Source of the DNA: an uncultured Alphaproteobacteria bacterium
GTDB lineage: Bacteria > Pseudomonadota > Alphaproteobacteria > CAAHEQ01 > UBA3637
Length of the DNA stretch: 33,645 bases
NCBI GenBank assembly: GCA_944393195.1
Contig: CALXZG010000002.1
Coordinates: forward strand, 1 to 33,645
Direction of reading: 5' to 3'
Position numbers and translations under genes: made by a program. The number at the start of each line of letters is the position of its first letter. Within the stretch, counting starts at the first letter, position 1. Positions 14,216 through 23,405 of this stretch are shown here, in pieces. The notes beneath the pieces are model-generated. The model did not search any database and was not told the origin of the DNA. It saw nothing but the letters and a program-made list of their open reading frames with translations.

Positions 14216-15619
14216 TTAGCGACACAGGGCGTAGCCGGCGAGGTGCCAACTGCCAGACTCGACCGCGCCTGAACTGCTATTCCATACATAATACGAACTA
14301 CACCCGCTTAATTTAGTTGCTGTCCAATAATGCTTACCCGTCGTGTGTGCCCATCCACTACAACTACCATAATAATTATTTGCCTTAACTGTTGCTAATT
14401 CTTCCGCTGTACACCCGTCTGTCACCGGTGCTAAACGCTTCCCAAGTGCATCACAGAAATTCTCCGCCGCATGATATGACATATAATCCGTTGACGCTGT
14501 GTATTCGGTTCCGTTAATTGTTACACTCGTGCTACTGATTGTTTCACACGTTCCGTTCAAGGCCTGACAACCATAGGTCGATTGGCAATATTGATTGTCC
14601 CCGGTGCAATCCGCATTCGTCAAACATTCTCCCTCTGTTTTAGTTGAAGTACATTCATAACTGTACGTTGATGCATTATATTGGCACCATTCCCCCTCAC
14701 CGCAACATTGATTAGCGCACGCTTCTCCATCCGGACAATAGACACAATAGTATCCACAAGGAGCACTCCCCTCTTTCGCACCCGGACATTTGGTACATGT
14801 ACCCATATAGGAATATCCGTGCCCGACAACCGGATTATCCGCATCCGGACACGTTAAACATTGACTTCCATATAAAAACTCTCCCTCATCACAATCTTCA
14901 TCAACCACACATTCCCCGGTGTTAAAGTCATGATACTCATTCGCACCACATTCCTGCGCCCACGGATCATCCCCGTTCTCTTCTCCCCCTTCTCCCGGGA
15001 CTAACGAATTATCCAATGTATTCGCAAATGCAAACAACATCTCATTATCCCCTTCGGCGCACGTTGTATCGTCATCGACCACAACACCTCCGACCGCTGT
15101 TTCTACCGGCATATTCCAATCCTGTTTCAGAATTTCATCACACACCCGTTGCGGCACATTTGATACCGTCAAAGCAAAAAATTTCTTATCCCCCACATAG
15201 TCGTTTATGGTCACAACATCATACAATCCTTTAATCCGGCCGTTGTCCCCATATTCCGATAAATTAATATCGTGTCCCAAGATGCGTTGTTGACTCGCCG
15301 TCACGGCTCTCTTTTTCACTTCATTGATAATGTCATTCGCATTCATCTTGTCCATCGCATATCGATACCCGGCCACCCCGCCAATCGACAGGACACCCGC
15401 CACCGCCAGAACACCCAACATCTCAACCATACTCCGTCCCCGCTCACCACGGCTACTTTCCGTCATCCCTGCGAAAGCAGGGATCTTTGAACACGCACTC
15501 CCTACTGTTAAACCGTCATCCCCGACCTGATCGGGGGTCTTATGACACACACCCGATGCCCCTAAATCACTATTTTGATACACACCACTTTTTCCGTTTT
15601 TATTTTTTGTTTCAGTCAT
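14216..15619 (-). CDS. Long Cys-rich type IV pilin-like protein with REP-derived leader extension
   Basis: The 467-residue protein has four parts: a 61-residue leader, the prepilin-like helix RSMVEMLGVLAVAG with YRYAMDKMNANDIINEV, a Cys-rich middle (about residues 215-360) with many short CxxC and CxC spacings like small disulfide-rich modules, and a C-terminal domain with YMSYHAAENFCDALGKRLAPV and YWTATKLSGCSSYYVWNSSSG that resembles the DUF1566/C-type-lectin-like fold, often a binding domain at the cell surface. The paralogue at 1-185 has a 9-residue leader. Here about 156 bp have been added in frame, including two REP-like units (peptides HKTPDQVGDDG and SKIPAFAGMT). AAGGAG at good distance supports the start at 15619. 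Role in adhesion is inferred. Confidence 0.85.
   Translation of the reverse strand: MTETKNKNGKSGVYQNSDLGASGVCHKTPDQVGDDGLTVGSACSKIPAFAGMTESSRGERGRSMVEMLGVLAVAGVLSIGGVAGYRYAMDKMNANDIINEVKKRAVTASQQRILGHDINLSEYGDNGRIKGLYDVVTINDYVGDKKFFALTVSNVPQRVCDEILKQDWNMPVETAVGGVVVDDDTTCAEGDNEMLFAFANTLDNSLVPGEGGEENGDDPWAQECGANEYHDFNTGECVVDEDCDEGEFLYGSQCLTCPDADNPVVGHGYSYMGTCTKCPGAKEGSAPCGYYCVYCPDGEACANQCCGEGEWCQYNASTYSYECTSTKTEGECLTNADCTGDNQYCQSTYGCQALNGTCETISSTSVTINGTEYTASTDYMSYHAAENFCDALGKRLAPVTDGCTAEELATVKANNYYGSCSGWAHTTGKHYWTATKLSGCSSYYVWNSSSGAVESGSWHLAGYALCR
15460..15490 (+). repeat. REP-like unit inside the coding sequence of the Cys-rich pilin-like gene (type 1 stem)
   Basis: CGTCATCCCTGC-GAAA-GCAGGGATC forms a hairpin and matches the units at 13655 and 30834. 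On the coding (minus) strand it encodes SKIPAFAGMT, in frame, immediately before the prepilin motif. Confidence 0.85.
15513..15557 (+). repeat. REP-like unit inside the coding sequence of the Cys-rich pilin-like gene (type 2 stem)
   Basis: CGTCATCCCCGACCTGATCGGGGGTCT matches the unit at 13755 and carries the tail TATGACACACAC, a variant of CATGACACGCAC. On the coding strand it encodes CHKTPDQVGDDG in frame. Confidence 0.85.
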
Positions 15620-15784
15620 TTATCGCTCCTTTTAAACTATAACAAAAAAATGTTCATTAAAATGTTATAGATGTTGTGTATCACAAAAAGAAAGGTAAAG
15701 CAAGAAGAAAATATTTATATTATAAAGGGTTCCTGTTCATTTGGTTAAAAGTCAGGTAAGGTGCAAAAAGTATAACAAAAAAGG

Positions 15785-15872
15785 GAACATTAAATTGTTA
15801 CACTCATTAAATAACCAATTGAAAAATAATCACTTCCCAAAACGACTGTTACATTTTAATATGTAACACATA
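15785..15872 (-). repeat. 88-bp conserved upstream element, copy 2
   Basis: It matches 361-448 at 85 of 88 bases. The dyad TGTTACAT (15847-15854) and ATGTAACA (15861-15868) with 6 bases between is unchanged from copy 1. Confidence 0.7.
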
Positions 15873-15968
15873 TACATACCTATCAAAGGATTCTAACCTG
15901 TCGGGACAAAAAAACCATCAAAAAAGGTGTTTCTTGTTTAATTCTCCCCTGTTGACACACACACGTCA

Positions 15969-15998
15969 CCCATTCCATAGAATAATCTATGAAATGGG
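15969..15998 (-). terminator. Stem-loop downstream of alaS
   Basis: CCCATTCCATAG and CTATGAAATGGG pair at 11 of 12 positions around AATAAT, 26 bases past the alaS stop. There is no T run on the minus strand, so intrinsic termination is doubtful. Confidence 0.35.
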
Positions 15999-16024
15999 AT
16001 GTGTTTATGAAAAAAGGATGTGCT

Positions 16025-18667
16025 TTACCCTTTTAAACGGCCGCGAATAACCGTCAGAGCTTCCGACATACGGGATGTATCCGATCCGCCGGCCTGAGCC
16101 ATATCCGGTCGACCGCCACCGCCTTTACCACCGACAGCTTCGGCCGCAGCCCGAACCAAATCAACCGCATTTATTTTATCCGTTAAATCCGCCGTAACAC
16201 CGATGACAATAGATACTTTATCGTCATTAGCTGCAATCAAAGCAACAACGCCTGAACCGATTTTCTTTTTAAATTCATCGGCCAACGGTTTTAATTCTTT
16301 CGCCGGCGTGTCCGTCAGGATTTTCCCGATAAAAGCCGTCCCGTTAATTGTTTCGGTATTGGTTGCCGTATTCCCCCCCGCCAACGCCAATTTTTGACGC
16401 AAATCGGCAATCTCTTTTTCCAACCGTTTTTTGTCTTCCAACGCATGTTGAATTTTGGTTTTCATATCCGTAGCGGACGTGGATTTTACGATATTCATCA
16501 GGTCGGCTAACATTGCATCATTTTCCCGTGCTTTGACCAAAGCAGCCGTCCCGACCACAGCTTCAATCCGGCGAACACCGGCCGAAACAGCGGATTCCGA
16601 AACAATACGGAATTGCCCGATATCTCCGGTTGCACGGACATGCGTTCCGCCGCAAAGTTCACACGACAAACGATTGGCCCCCTGCCCCATAGAAACAACG
16701 CGAACGGTATCACCGTATTTTTCATCAAAAAGAGCCATCGCACCTTGTTGCACGGCTTCCTCCGGCGTCATAATATCGGTAGTGGCCGGCACGTTTTGCA
16801 GGATCATGGCATTGACACGATCTTCAACCCGGCGTAATTCATCCGAAGTTAACGCCTGGTCATAGGTAAAGTCAAAACGGAAACCGTCCGGCGTAACCAA
16901 AGATCCCTTTTGATGCACGGTCGGTCCTAAAACCTGTTGCAACGCCGCTTGAAGTAAGTGCGTGGCCGAATGGTGACCGCGAATGTTAAAACGGCGGTCA
17001 TGATCAATAGTCAAGGTCGCGGCGGTATCGGTTTGAATCAACCCCTCTTCAACCGTTCCATAATGCACAATTAAGGCGCTGTCGGCTTTGCGTTGCGTAT
17101 CCGTGACACGCAAACGTCCGGTCGCCGTTTGAATCGTACCGGTATCGCCGACCTGACCACCCATTTCACCGTAAAACGGTGTTTGATTGACAATAACGGC
17201 CACGGTATCACCGGCACGGGCTTCGGTTGTTAAGGCCCCGTCTTTAACCAACGCGCCAATTTGGGCTTCGGCCGTATCGGTGTCATAGCCCAAAAATTCG
17301 GTAGCGCCTTTTTGATCCGCAATTTGGAACCAAATTTTTTCGTCCGCGGTATCGCCTGACCCGACCCAAGATTGACGAGCTTCGGCTTTTTGACGTTCCA
17401 TAGCGGCTTCAAATCCGGCAACATCAACCGTCATATTTTGGGCGCGCAAAGCATCTTGTGTTAAATCAAGCGGGAAACCATACGTATCGTATAATTTAAA
17501 GGCTGTTTCCCCCGGCAAAGCATCGCCGGCACTCATATGTTCCGTTTCTTCGGTTAACAATTTTAACCCTTTATCAAGCGTTTGTTTAAAACGCTCCTCT
17601 TCACGCCGAAGCGCATCGGTAATCCGTTTTTGGTGCGTCACCAATTCCGGATAAGCTTCCCCCATGGTATTGACAAGGGAGGGAACCAATTGATACATCA
17701 ACGGATCTTTACACCCGATCAAGTGGGCATGACGCATGGCACGACGCATAATCCGGCGCAACACATAGCCCCGCCCTTCGTTTGACGGCAAAACGCCGTC
17801 GGCCAACAGGAACGACGTTGAACGCAAATGATCGGCAATAACACGCAGGGATGTTTTGGCTTCCCCGTACGGTTCAACACCGGCAATAGCGGCGGATTGT
17901 TCAATCAAGTTCCGGAAAATATCGATTTGAAAATTATCGTTTGTTCCGTGCAGAATGGCACTAAGCCGTTCCAAACCGGATCCGGTATCGATACATTTTT
18001 TCGCCGATTCAATCCGACGTCCGTCGGGAAGATCTTCAAATTGATCAAAAACCAAATTCCAAACCTCGATAAAACGATCCCCGTCTTCTTCGGGCGTACC
18101 GGGTTTACCACCCCAATATTGTTCACCGTGATCATAAAAGATTTCGGAACAAGGACCGCACGGCCCCGTATCGCCCATTTGCCAGAAATTATCTTTGGTG
18201 GCTATCCGGATAATATCGTTATCGGATAAACCGGCTATTTTTTTCCAGAGCGCAAAGGCTTCATCATCGGTGTGATAGACTGTGACAAGCAGGCGCTTTT
18301 TATCCAAACCGATTTCTTTTGTCAGTAAATCCCATGCATAGTAAATAGCCTTTTCTTTAAAATAATCGCCAAAAGAAAAATTGCCGAGCATTTCGAAAAA
18401 GGTATGGTGACGAACGGTATAACCGACGTTATCAAGGTCATTATGTTTACCGCCGGCGCGCACGGACTTTTGCACGGTTGCCGCACAAGGAAAAGGAGCC
18501 TTTTCGGCACCGGTCAGGTAATTTTTAAATTGAACCATCCCACTGTTGGTAAACATCAAGGTCGGATCGTTTTGGGGAATCAGAGAGCTGGCCGGTACGA
18601 TTGTATGGTCATTTTTTCGAAAGTAGTCGATAAAAGTTGAGCGAATTTGCGCCGTAATATTTTTCAT
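16025..18667 (-). CDS. alaS: Alanine--tRNA ligase
   Basis: AlaRS charges tRNA-Ala with alanine and clears mischarged Ser and Gly. The 881-residue length is that of complete bacterial AlaRS. It starts MKNITAQIRSTFIDYF and continues NDPTLMFTNSGMVQFK, the class II motif 1/2 region; the RVIADHLRSTSFLLADG stretch belongs to the aminoacylation/tRNA domain; the editing domain has HHSATHLLQAAL and CGGTHVRATGDIG with the zinc-binding His and Cys; the C-Ala domain ends with GGKGGGGRPDMAQAGG. An 84-codon in-frame extension upstream is rejected: a promoter (18698-18726) lies inside it and AAAGGACG precedes the ATG at 18667. Divergent from the gene at 18888. Confidence 0.98.
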   Translation of the reverse strand: MKNITAQIRSTFIDYFRKNDHTIVPASSLIPQNDPTLMFTNSGMVQFKNYLTGAEKAPFPCAATVQKSVRAGGKHNDLDNVGYTVRHHTFFEMLGNFSFGDYFKEKAIYYAWDLLTKEIGLDKKRLLVTVYHTDDEAFALWKKIAGLSDNDIIRIATKDNFWQMGDTGPCGPCSEIFYDHGEQYWGGKPGTPEEDGDRFIEVWNLVFDQFEDLPDGRRIESAKKCIDTGSGLERLSAILHGTNDNFQIDIFRNLIEQSAAIAGVEPYGEAKTSLRVIADHLRSTSFLLADGVLPSNEGRGYVLRRIMRRAMRHAHLIGCKDPLMYQLVPSLVNTMGEAYPELVTHQKRITDALRREEERFKQTLDKGLKLLTEETEHMSAGDALPGETAFKLYDTYGFPLDLTQDALRAQNMTVDVAGFEAAMERQKAEARQSWVGSGDTADEKIWFQIADQKGATEFLGYDTDTAEAQIGALVKDGALTTEARAGDTVAVIVNQTPFYGEMGGQVGDTGTIQTATGRLRVTDTQRKADSALIVHYGTVEEGLIQTDTAATLTIDHDRRFNIRGHHSATHLLQAALQQVLGPTVHQKGSLVTPDGFRFDFTYDQALTSDELRRVEDRVNAMILQNVPATTDIMTPEEAVQQGAMALFDEKYGDTVRVVSMGQGANRLSCELCGGTHVRATGDIGQFRIVSESAVSAGVRRIEAVVGTAALVKARENDAMLADLMNIVKSTSATDMKTKIQHALEDKKRLEKEIADLRQKLALAGGNTATNTETINGTAFIGKILTDTPAKELKPLADEFKKKIGSGVVALIAANDDKVSIVIGVTADLTDKINAVDLVRAAAEAVGGKGGGGRPDMAQAGGSDTSRMSEALTVIRGRLKG

Positions 18668-18697
18668 GGTTAGTCGTCCTTTGTTATTATGGGAAAT

Positions 18698-18726
18698 ACA
18701 ATACCACAAAAAGGGCGTCGGGTCAA
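18698..18726 (-). promoter_or_regulatory. Promoter of alaS
   Basis: Minus-strand TTGACC (18726-18721) and TATTGT (18703-18698) with 17 bases between, about 30 bases upstream of the ATG. Confidence 0.65.
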
Positions 18727-18829
18727 TCAGATAGTGGAAAACACGTTGTTTTTTTAATGGAAAAATCTGACGAATCAAGAATGTAAAAAAACACCCTGTC
18801 CTTTTTGGGGGATAAAAATTTGATATAAC

Positions 18830-18858
18830 TTGACAAAAAATAAAAGGCATGATATACT
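18830..18858 (+). promoter_or_regulatory. Sigma70-type promoter of the gene at 18888
   Basis: TTGACA (18830-18835) and TATACT (18853-18858) with exactly 17 bases between. Near consensus. Confidence 0.8.
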
Positions 18859-18887
18859 GACACTTATTCAATACAGGAGGAGCTTTA

Positions 18888-19583
18888 ATGACAAAACATT
18901 CTGATGACATGGGTCGCATTTTTCAAGATTCTTTATTTCCCGCCGTTGCCACGATGCCATCGTCTACACAACCTAAAAAGGGGGACGATTTACTCGCGGC
19001 CATGCTGATGCGAAAATTACAGGAAAAAGAAGCGGCCAAACACCCACAAAAATCGCGAAAAAACAACAACGCCTGTCGTGCCTTATTACTGAAATTCGCG
19101 GCCATTGCGGCGGTTTTGGGTGCGGCCGGTACCGGTTTGTATAAAGCGATGCCCCACATTCAAACACAATGGGAAAAAAGCACATATAATCGTTTCATAA
19201 CTGCCGTTTCACCGGATAGCCGAACCGAAGCCGATACACTCTATGCGGCTCGTAACCAAAACGTTAAAATGGTCTGGTACGATGTCGGCGAAGACGAAAA
19301 ATCCGGAAAGGGCTTCTTTGCTACCTATCAAACTCCGTTGACCATGGACTACGATATTGACGGGGATAACGTCGCCGACTATCGCGTTTTTCAAAAGGTC
19401 GATAGCGAACTTTTTTACGGCTATGGGGCAGGGGCTGTCCAAAATGAAGTCCACGGCTCTTGGGAAAACTATGCGCATCCGTTTAAAGATGTCTTGCACG
19501 AAACACGGATTGCCAAAGGCTCGATTGAAAACTTGAAAACCGGTGCTTTCGTTGACTTTTCCCATCAAAATATCCGGGAATAA
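18888..19583 (+). CDS. Hypothetical single-pass membrane protein with a DxDxDG loop
   Basis: I do not recognise this 231-residue protein. Residues 1-65 are polar and basic near the end (HPQKSRKNNN), about 66-86 form one hydrophobic segment (LLLKFAAIAAVLGAAGTGLY), and the rest would lie outside the cytoplasm given the positive-inside rule. Residues 154-164 read DYDIDGDNVAD, which fits the calcium-binding loop DxDxDGxxxxD of EF-hand/dockerin or FG-GAP-like motifs. AGGAGG precedes the ATG, a near-consensus promoter lies at 18830-18858 and a terminator at 19604-19630, so it is a well-expressed single-gene unit. The calcium role is inferred. Confidence 0.82.
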   Translation: MTKHSDDMGRIFQDSLFPAVATMPSSTQPKKGDDLLAAMLMRKLQEKEAAKHPQKSRKNNNACRALLLKFAAIAAVLGAAGTGLYKAMPHIQTQWEKSTYNRFITAVSPDSRTEADTLYAARNQNVKMVWYDVGEDEKSGKGFFATYQTPLTMDYDIDGDNVADYRVFQKVDSELFYGYGAGAVQNEVHGSWENYAHPFKDVLHETRIAKGSIENLKTGAFVDFSHQNIRE

Positions 19584-19603
19584 CCTCCTTTTTTCCCGTA
19601 CCC

Positions 19604-19630
19604 TACCCCGCCACCGGCGGGGTATTTTTT
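19604..19630 (+). terminator. Terminator of the gene at 18888
   Basis: TACCCCGCC (19604-19612) pairs with GGCGGGGTA (19616-19624) around 3 bases, followed by six Ts. Confidence 0.9.
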
Positions 19631-19649
19631 ACCCCTGTTTTCACCCGAT

Positions 19650-19684
19650 AAAAAAACGCCCTCGTTCAACCGACCGAGGGCGTT
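19650..19684 (-). terminator. Terminator of eno
   Basis: On the minus strand AACGCCCTCG pairs with CGAGGGCGTT around 10 bases, followed by TTTTTTAT. It lies 25 bases after the eno stop. Confidence 0.88.
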
Positions 19685-19708
19685 TTTCGTTTAGCTTGTC
19701 AAGCGCTC

Positions 19709-20998
<1,290 letters not shown>

Positions 20999-21066
20999 CT
21001 ATCCTTTCTTGTTTTGATTTTGACGTCCGCCGGGAAACCACATCGCCTCCCGTCGATATTTTTCCT

Positions 21067-21351
21067 TTATTGTGCCTGCTCGGTTTGAACCGGAATAATC
21101 GATACCGGTACTGCCACATCCGCCCGTTTAGCCATAATGACCAACGATAAACTTGTGACAATAAACCCCGCAAACAAAAATCCCGTCGTCCGGCTTAAAA
21201 AATTACCCGCCTGACGCCCGGTTAAAAAACTGTTAGCCCCTTGGCCGCCGCCCAGGCCGCCCAAAGCACCGCCTTCCGACCGTTGCAGTAAAACAAAGAT
21301 CGTAATTGCAATCGCTAATAAAATATGAATGGCTAAAACAACTGTCTGCAT
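21067..21351 (-). CDS. secG: Preprotein translocase subunit SecG
   Basis: SecG is the small accessory subunit of the SecYEG channel. The 94-residue protein has two hydrophobic helices (about 3-20 and 55-73) joined by the family stretch VLLQRSEGGALGGLGGG, with FLSRTTGFLF before the second helix. It starts 12 bases after the tpiA stop, the common tpiA-secG pairing. The tail after residue 75 is variable, as usual in the family. Confidence 0.95.
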   Translation of the reverse strand: MQTVVLAIHILLAIAITIFVLLQRSEGGALGGLGGGQGANSFLTGRQAGNFLSRTTGFLFAGFIVTSLSLVIMAKRADVAVPVSIIPVQTEQAQ

Positions 21352-21363
21352 GCCGTTTCCTTT

Positions 21364-22113
21364 CTACATTTGAGTTTCCGCAATAGCCCAAAAATCATCG
21401 GCCTTTAAACTGGCCCCACCGATTAAAGCACCGTCCACATTGTCAACGGCCAACAATTCTTTTGCATTGCTCGGCTTGACCGACCCGCCATATAAAATAC
21501 GCATACCTTCCGCGATTTCCGATCCCAAAATAGCTGCCAATTCTGCCCGAATGGCCGCATGAACTTCGGCCACATCCGCCGTTGTCGGAACTTTGCCCGT
21601 TCCGATTGCCCATATCGGCTCATACGCAATCACGCAATTTTCCGCCGTCGCAATGACCGGAACCGATCCGCGTACCTGATCCGTCACAACGTCCAAAGCT
21701 TTTCCCGCTTCACGTTCTTCCAACGTTTCCCCGATACAAATCACCGCAGTCAAACCGGCCTCAATAGCACGTGCCGCCTTTGTCTGCACAATAAAATCTT
21801 CTTCATCATGCAACGCCCGCCGTTCCGAATGCCCGACAATCGCATGCGTCGCCCCCAAATCCCGCACCATTTCCGCGGAAACATCCCCCGTATAAGCTCC
21901 GGAAGCCTTCGGTGCCACTGCAACATCCTGCGCCCCGACACCAATCGTATGCGGTAAAGCCGCAACCATCCCCAATAAACTCATCGGCGGACAAATCAAC
22001 ACATCAAACGGTAAATCCCCGCGCGCTTTGTCAAAGACAGCCTTGGCCAAAGCCATTCCGTCTGCCTTTAAGCAATTCATTTTCCAATTACCTGCAATTA
22101 GTTTTCGACGCAT
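21364..22113 (-). CDS. tpiA: Triosephosphate isomerase
   Basis: TpiA interconverts dihydroxyacetone phosphate and glyceraldehyde 3-phosphate. The 249-residue protein has all active-site motifs: GNWKMN near the start (Asn and Lys), GHSERR (electrophilic His), AYEPIWAIGTGK (catalytic Glu) and LYGGSVKPSNA with GALIGGASL for the phosphate site. The start MRRKLIAGNWK has AAGGAG 8 bases upstream; an in-frame extension of 20 codons is rejected because it would begin inside the promoter at 22145-22173. First gene of a likely tpiA-secG-eno operon. Confidence 0.98.
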   Translation of the reverse strand: MRRKLIAGNWKMNCLKADGMALAKAVFDKARGDLPFDVLICPPMSLLGMVAALPHTIGVGAQDVAVAPKASGAYTGDVSAEMVRDLGATHAIVGHSERRALHDEEDFIVQTKAARAIEAGLTAVICIGETLEEREAGKALDVVTDQVRGSVPVIATAENCVIAYEPIWAIGTGKVPTTADVAEVHAAIRAELAAILGSEIAEGMRILYGGSVKPSNAKELLAVDNVDGALIGGASLKADDFWAIAETQM

Positions 22114-22144
22114 TTTTGCAACTCCTTTGTTAAAATAATGACTT

Positions 22145-22173
22145 GTCATACCACATTTTAAAAAGGATTTCAA
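22145..22173 (-). promoter_or_regulatory. Promoter of the tpiA-secG-eno unit
   Basis: Minus-strand TTGAAA (22173-22168) and TATGAC (22150-22145) with 17 bases between. Confidence 0.6.
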
Positions 22174-22185
22174 GCCCTAATCACA

Positions 22186-22214
22186 TTGACAGAATCCCTT
22201 TCTTCTGTTATTCT
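22186..22214 (+). promoter_or_regulatory. Promoter of the gene pair at 22245
   Basis: TTGACA (22186-22191) and TATTCT (22209-22214) with 17 bases between, 30 bases before the start codon. Confidence 0.7.
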
Positions 22215-22244
22215 ATAAAAAGAGAGCAACCAAAGGAGGTTCCC

Positions 22245-22604
22245 ATGACACCTATTGATACTGACGATCTGGCCCCCGAAAAAATCGGCTGGCTGCGTGC
22301 TTTTGAAAACAGCAAAATAACGGATGAGGAATTAGAGGAAGCCACGGCTGATATCCCGGCTCCAACGAAACAACCGGCAACGCCCGTTCCACCGGCATCG
22401 CCAACTCAAACCGATACAAAATCACCTATTCGGGAACAATTGGAACAGGCTGCCCAACAACCCAAAGCTGAACAAGCCACGTTTGATGAACTGTTTCCCG
22501 ACTTTTTGCCGAAAGAACCACGCCACTGTTGCGATCATGACGACGACACACATGTCATGCGCCATCCCGGTGGTTGGCGAAAAAATCGCGGGCGGGAGGG
22601 GTAA
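22245..22604 (+). CDS. Small hypothetical protein with His/Cys/Asp-rich tail
   Basis: I do not recognise this 119-residue protein. The N-terminal 45 residues are acidic and helical in appearance (LAPEKIGWLRAFENSK, EELEEATADI), followed by a Pro/Thr-rich linker (about 46-70), another helix with FDELFPDFLPKEP, and a tail HCCDHDDDTHVMRH that could bind a metal ion. The start at 22245 is set by a strong AAGGAGG; an earlier in-frame start lies upstream of the promoter. The next gene starts 3 bases after its stop, so the two are probably made together. It may be a partner or adaptor of the exported protein that follows; that is inference. Confidence 0.75.
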   Translation: MTPIDTDDLAPEKIGWLRAFENSKITDEELEEATADIPAPTKQPATPVPPASPTQTDTKSPIREQLEQAAQQPKAEQATFDELFPDFLPKEPRHCCDHDDDTHVMRHPGGWRKNRGREG

Positions 22605-22607
22605 TTG

Positions 22608-23405
22608 ATGCTGGCGCGCCTGCTGCTCGTTCTGTTTCTAATCTGCCAAACAGGAACCGCCGCGGCGCAGCTATACGGTTTGATAGATAACCGTGCCAAA
22701 ACCGCCACATGGGAACAAGCGACCGACAAACAAAGTTTGGTGCAACACCTGACCCAAAACCTGACATCTGATACGGATAAAGCCCGCGCCATCGCTGCAT
22801 GGATTGCTTTTCAAATGCAACGCGACGGTTATCGTCGTTATGTTCTGATCAAAGCTTCCGACCAAAATCGACTGGCTCCGGAACCACTGCCGAACGATCC
22901 GTTTATCACCCGAATCGGAACCCCGCGCGATTTTGCCGAACTATTCCAAGAACTGGCCTCTCTGGCCGGTTTAAAAGCCGTCACAATCGACGGTTTTGCC
23001 GGTAAAAATATCCGCGCTTTCCGGTATCAGGCACCCAAATACCGCGCCGGTGAAACACTCTACCATTTTTGGACACAAACCAACTATCCCCTGCAACGCT
23101 ATCAGGCAACATGGAACGCGGTTCAAATTGATGATGAATGGCGCTTGCTCGATACCTACTTTATGATCGCCGATGACGACCTGTACGCCGCTAAAACCAT
23201 TCGCACCGATTTTGCCATGAAATCATTCCTGAAACAACGCCTGCGCCGCCACCCGACCGTGCGCACACTGACCTCCGCCAAACGAATCGATAACGATTAC
23301 TTCTTGGCCAAGCCGCGCCGGTTTGCCAAAACCCACTTTCCGCTCGACTCCCAATGGCAATTGCTGTCCGTTCCCTTAACGTGGGCCAGCTTTATCAACC
23401 AATAA
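22608..23405 (+). CDS. Exported transglutaminase-fold protein, apparently without catalytic Cys and His
   Basis: The 265-residue protein begins with a signal peptide (MLARLLLVLFLICQTGTAAA, cleavage near Ala20). Residues about 55-185 follow the transglutaminase-like (kyphoscoliosis-type) layout: DTDKARAIAAWIAFQMQRDGY, then RDFAELFQELASLAGLKAVTIDGFAG, then TWNAVQIDDEWRLLDTYF. In active members the first block is C-x-x-[YF]-A; here Pro106 stands at the Cys position. The block H-x-W-N has Ala167 in place of His. The Asp (182) is kept. So it is probably a binding or structural pseudo-enzyme. The alignment is by eye. It ends with an 11-base overlap with the convergent hslO. Confidence 0.72.
   Translation: MLARLLLVLFLICQTGTAAAQLYGLIDNRAKTATWEQATDKQSLVQHLTQNLTSDTDKARAIAAWIAFQMQRDGYRRYVLIKASDQNRLAPEPLPNDPFITRIGTPRDFAELFQELASLAGLKAVTIDGFAGKNIRAFRYQAPKYRAGETLYHFWTQTNYPLQRYQATWNAVQIDDEWRLLDTYFMIADDDLYAAKTIRTDFAMKSFLKQRLRRHPTVRTLTSAKRIDNDYFLAKPRRFAKTHFPLDSQWQLLSVPLTWASFINQ

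Larger units (their letters stand above)
15620..16024 (-). promoter_or_regulatory. Upstream region of the Cys-rich pilin-like gene and alaS 3' flank
   Basis: No gene is seen. 15620-15872 is control DNA of the pilin-like gene: dyad CTATAACA/TGTTATAG (15637-15644 and 15663-15670), then the 88-bp conserved element at 15785-15872. 15873-15968 has nothing I can name. 15969-15998 is a hairpin downstream of alaS. Confidence 0.5.

Noticed and set aside
15436-15469. Internal ATG of the Cys-rich pilin-like gene as the real start
   Set aside because: It would give a normal leader length, but there is no spaced ribosome binding site and a REP-like hairpin lies directly upstream, while the distal ATG has AAGGAG and the conserved upstream region. 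Kept as an open question in the findings.
18668-18919. An 84-residue N-terminal extension of AlaRS
   Set aside because: Homologues start at MKNITAQIRSTF; a promoter lies within the extension and it overlaps the start of the divergent gene at 18888.
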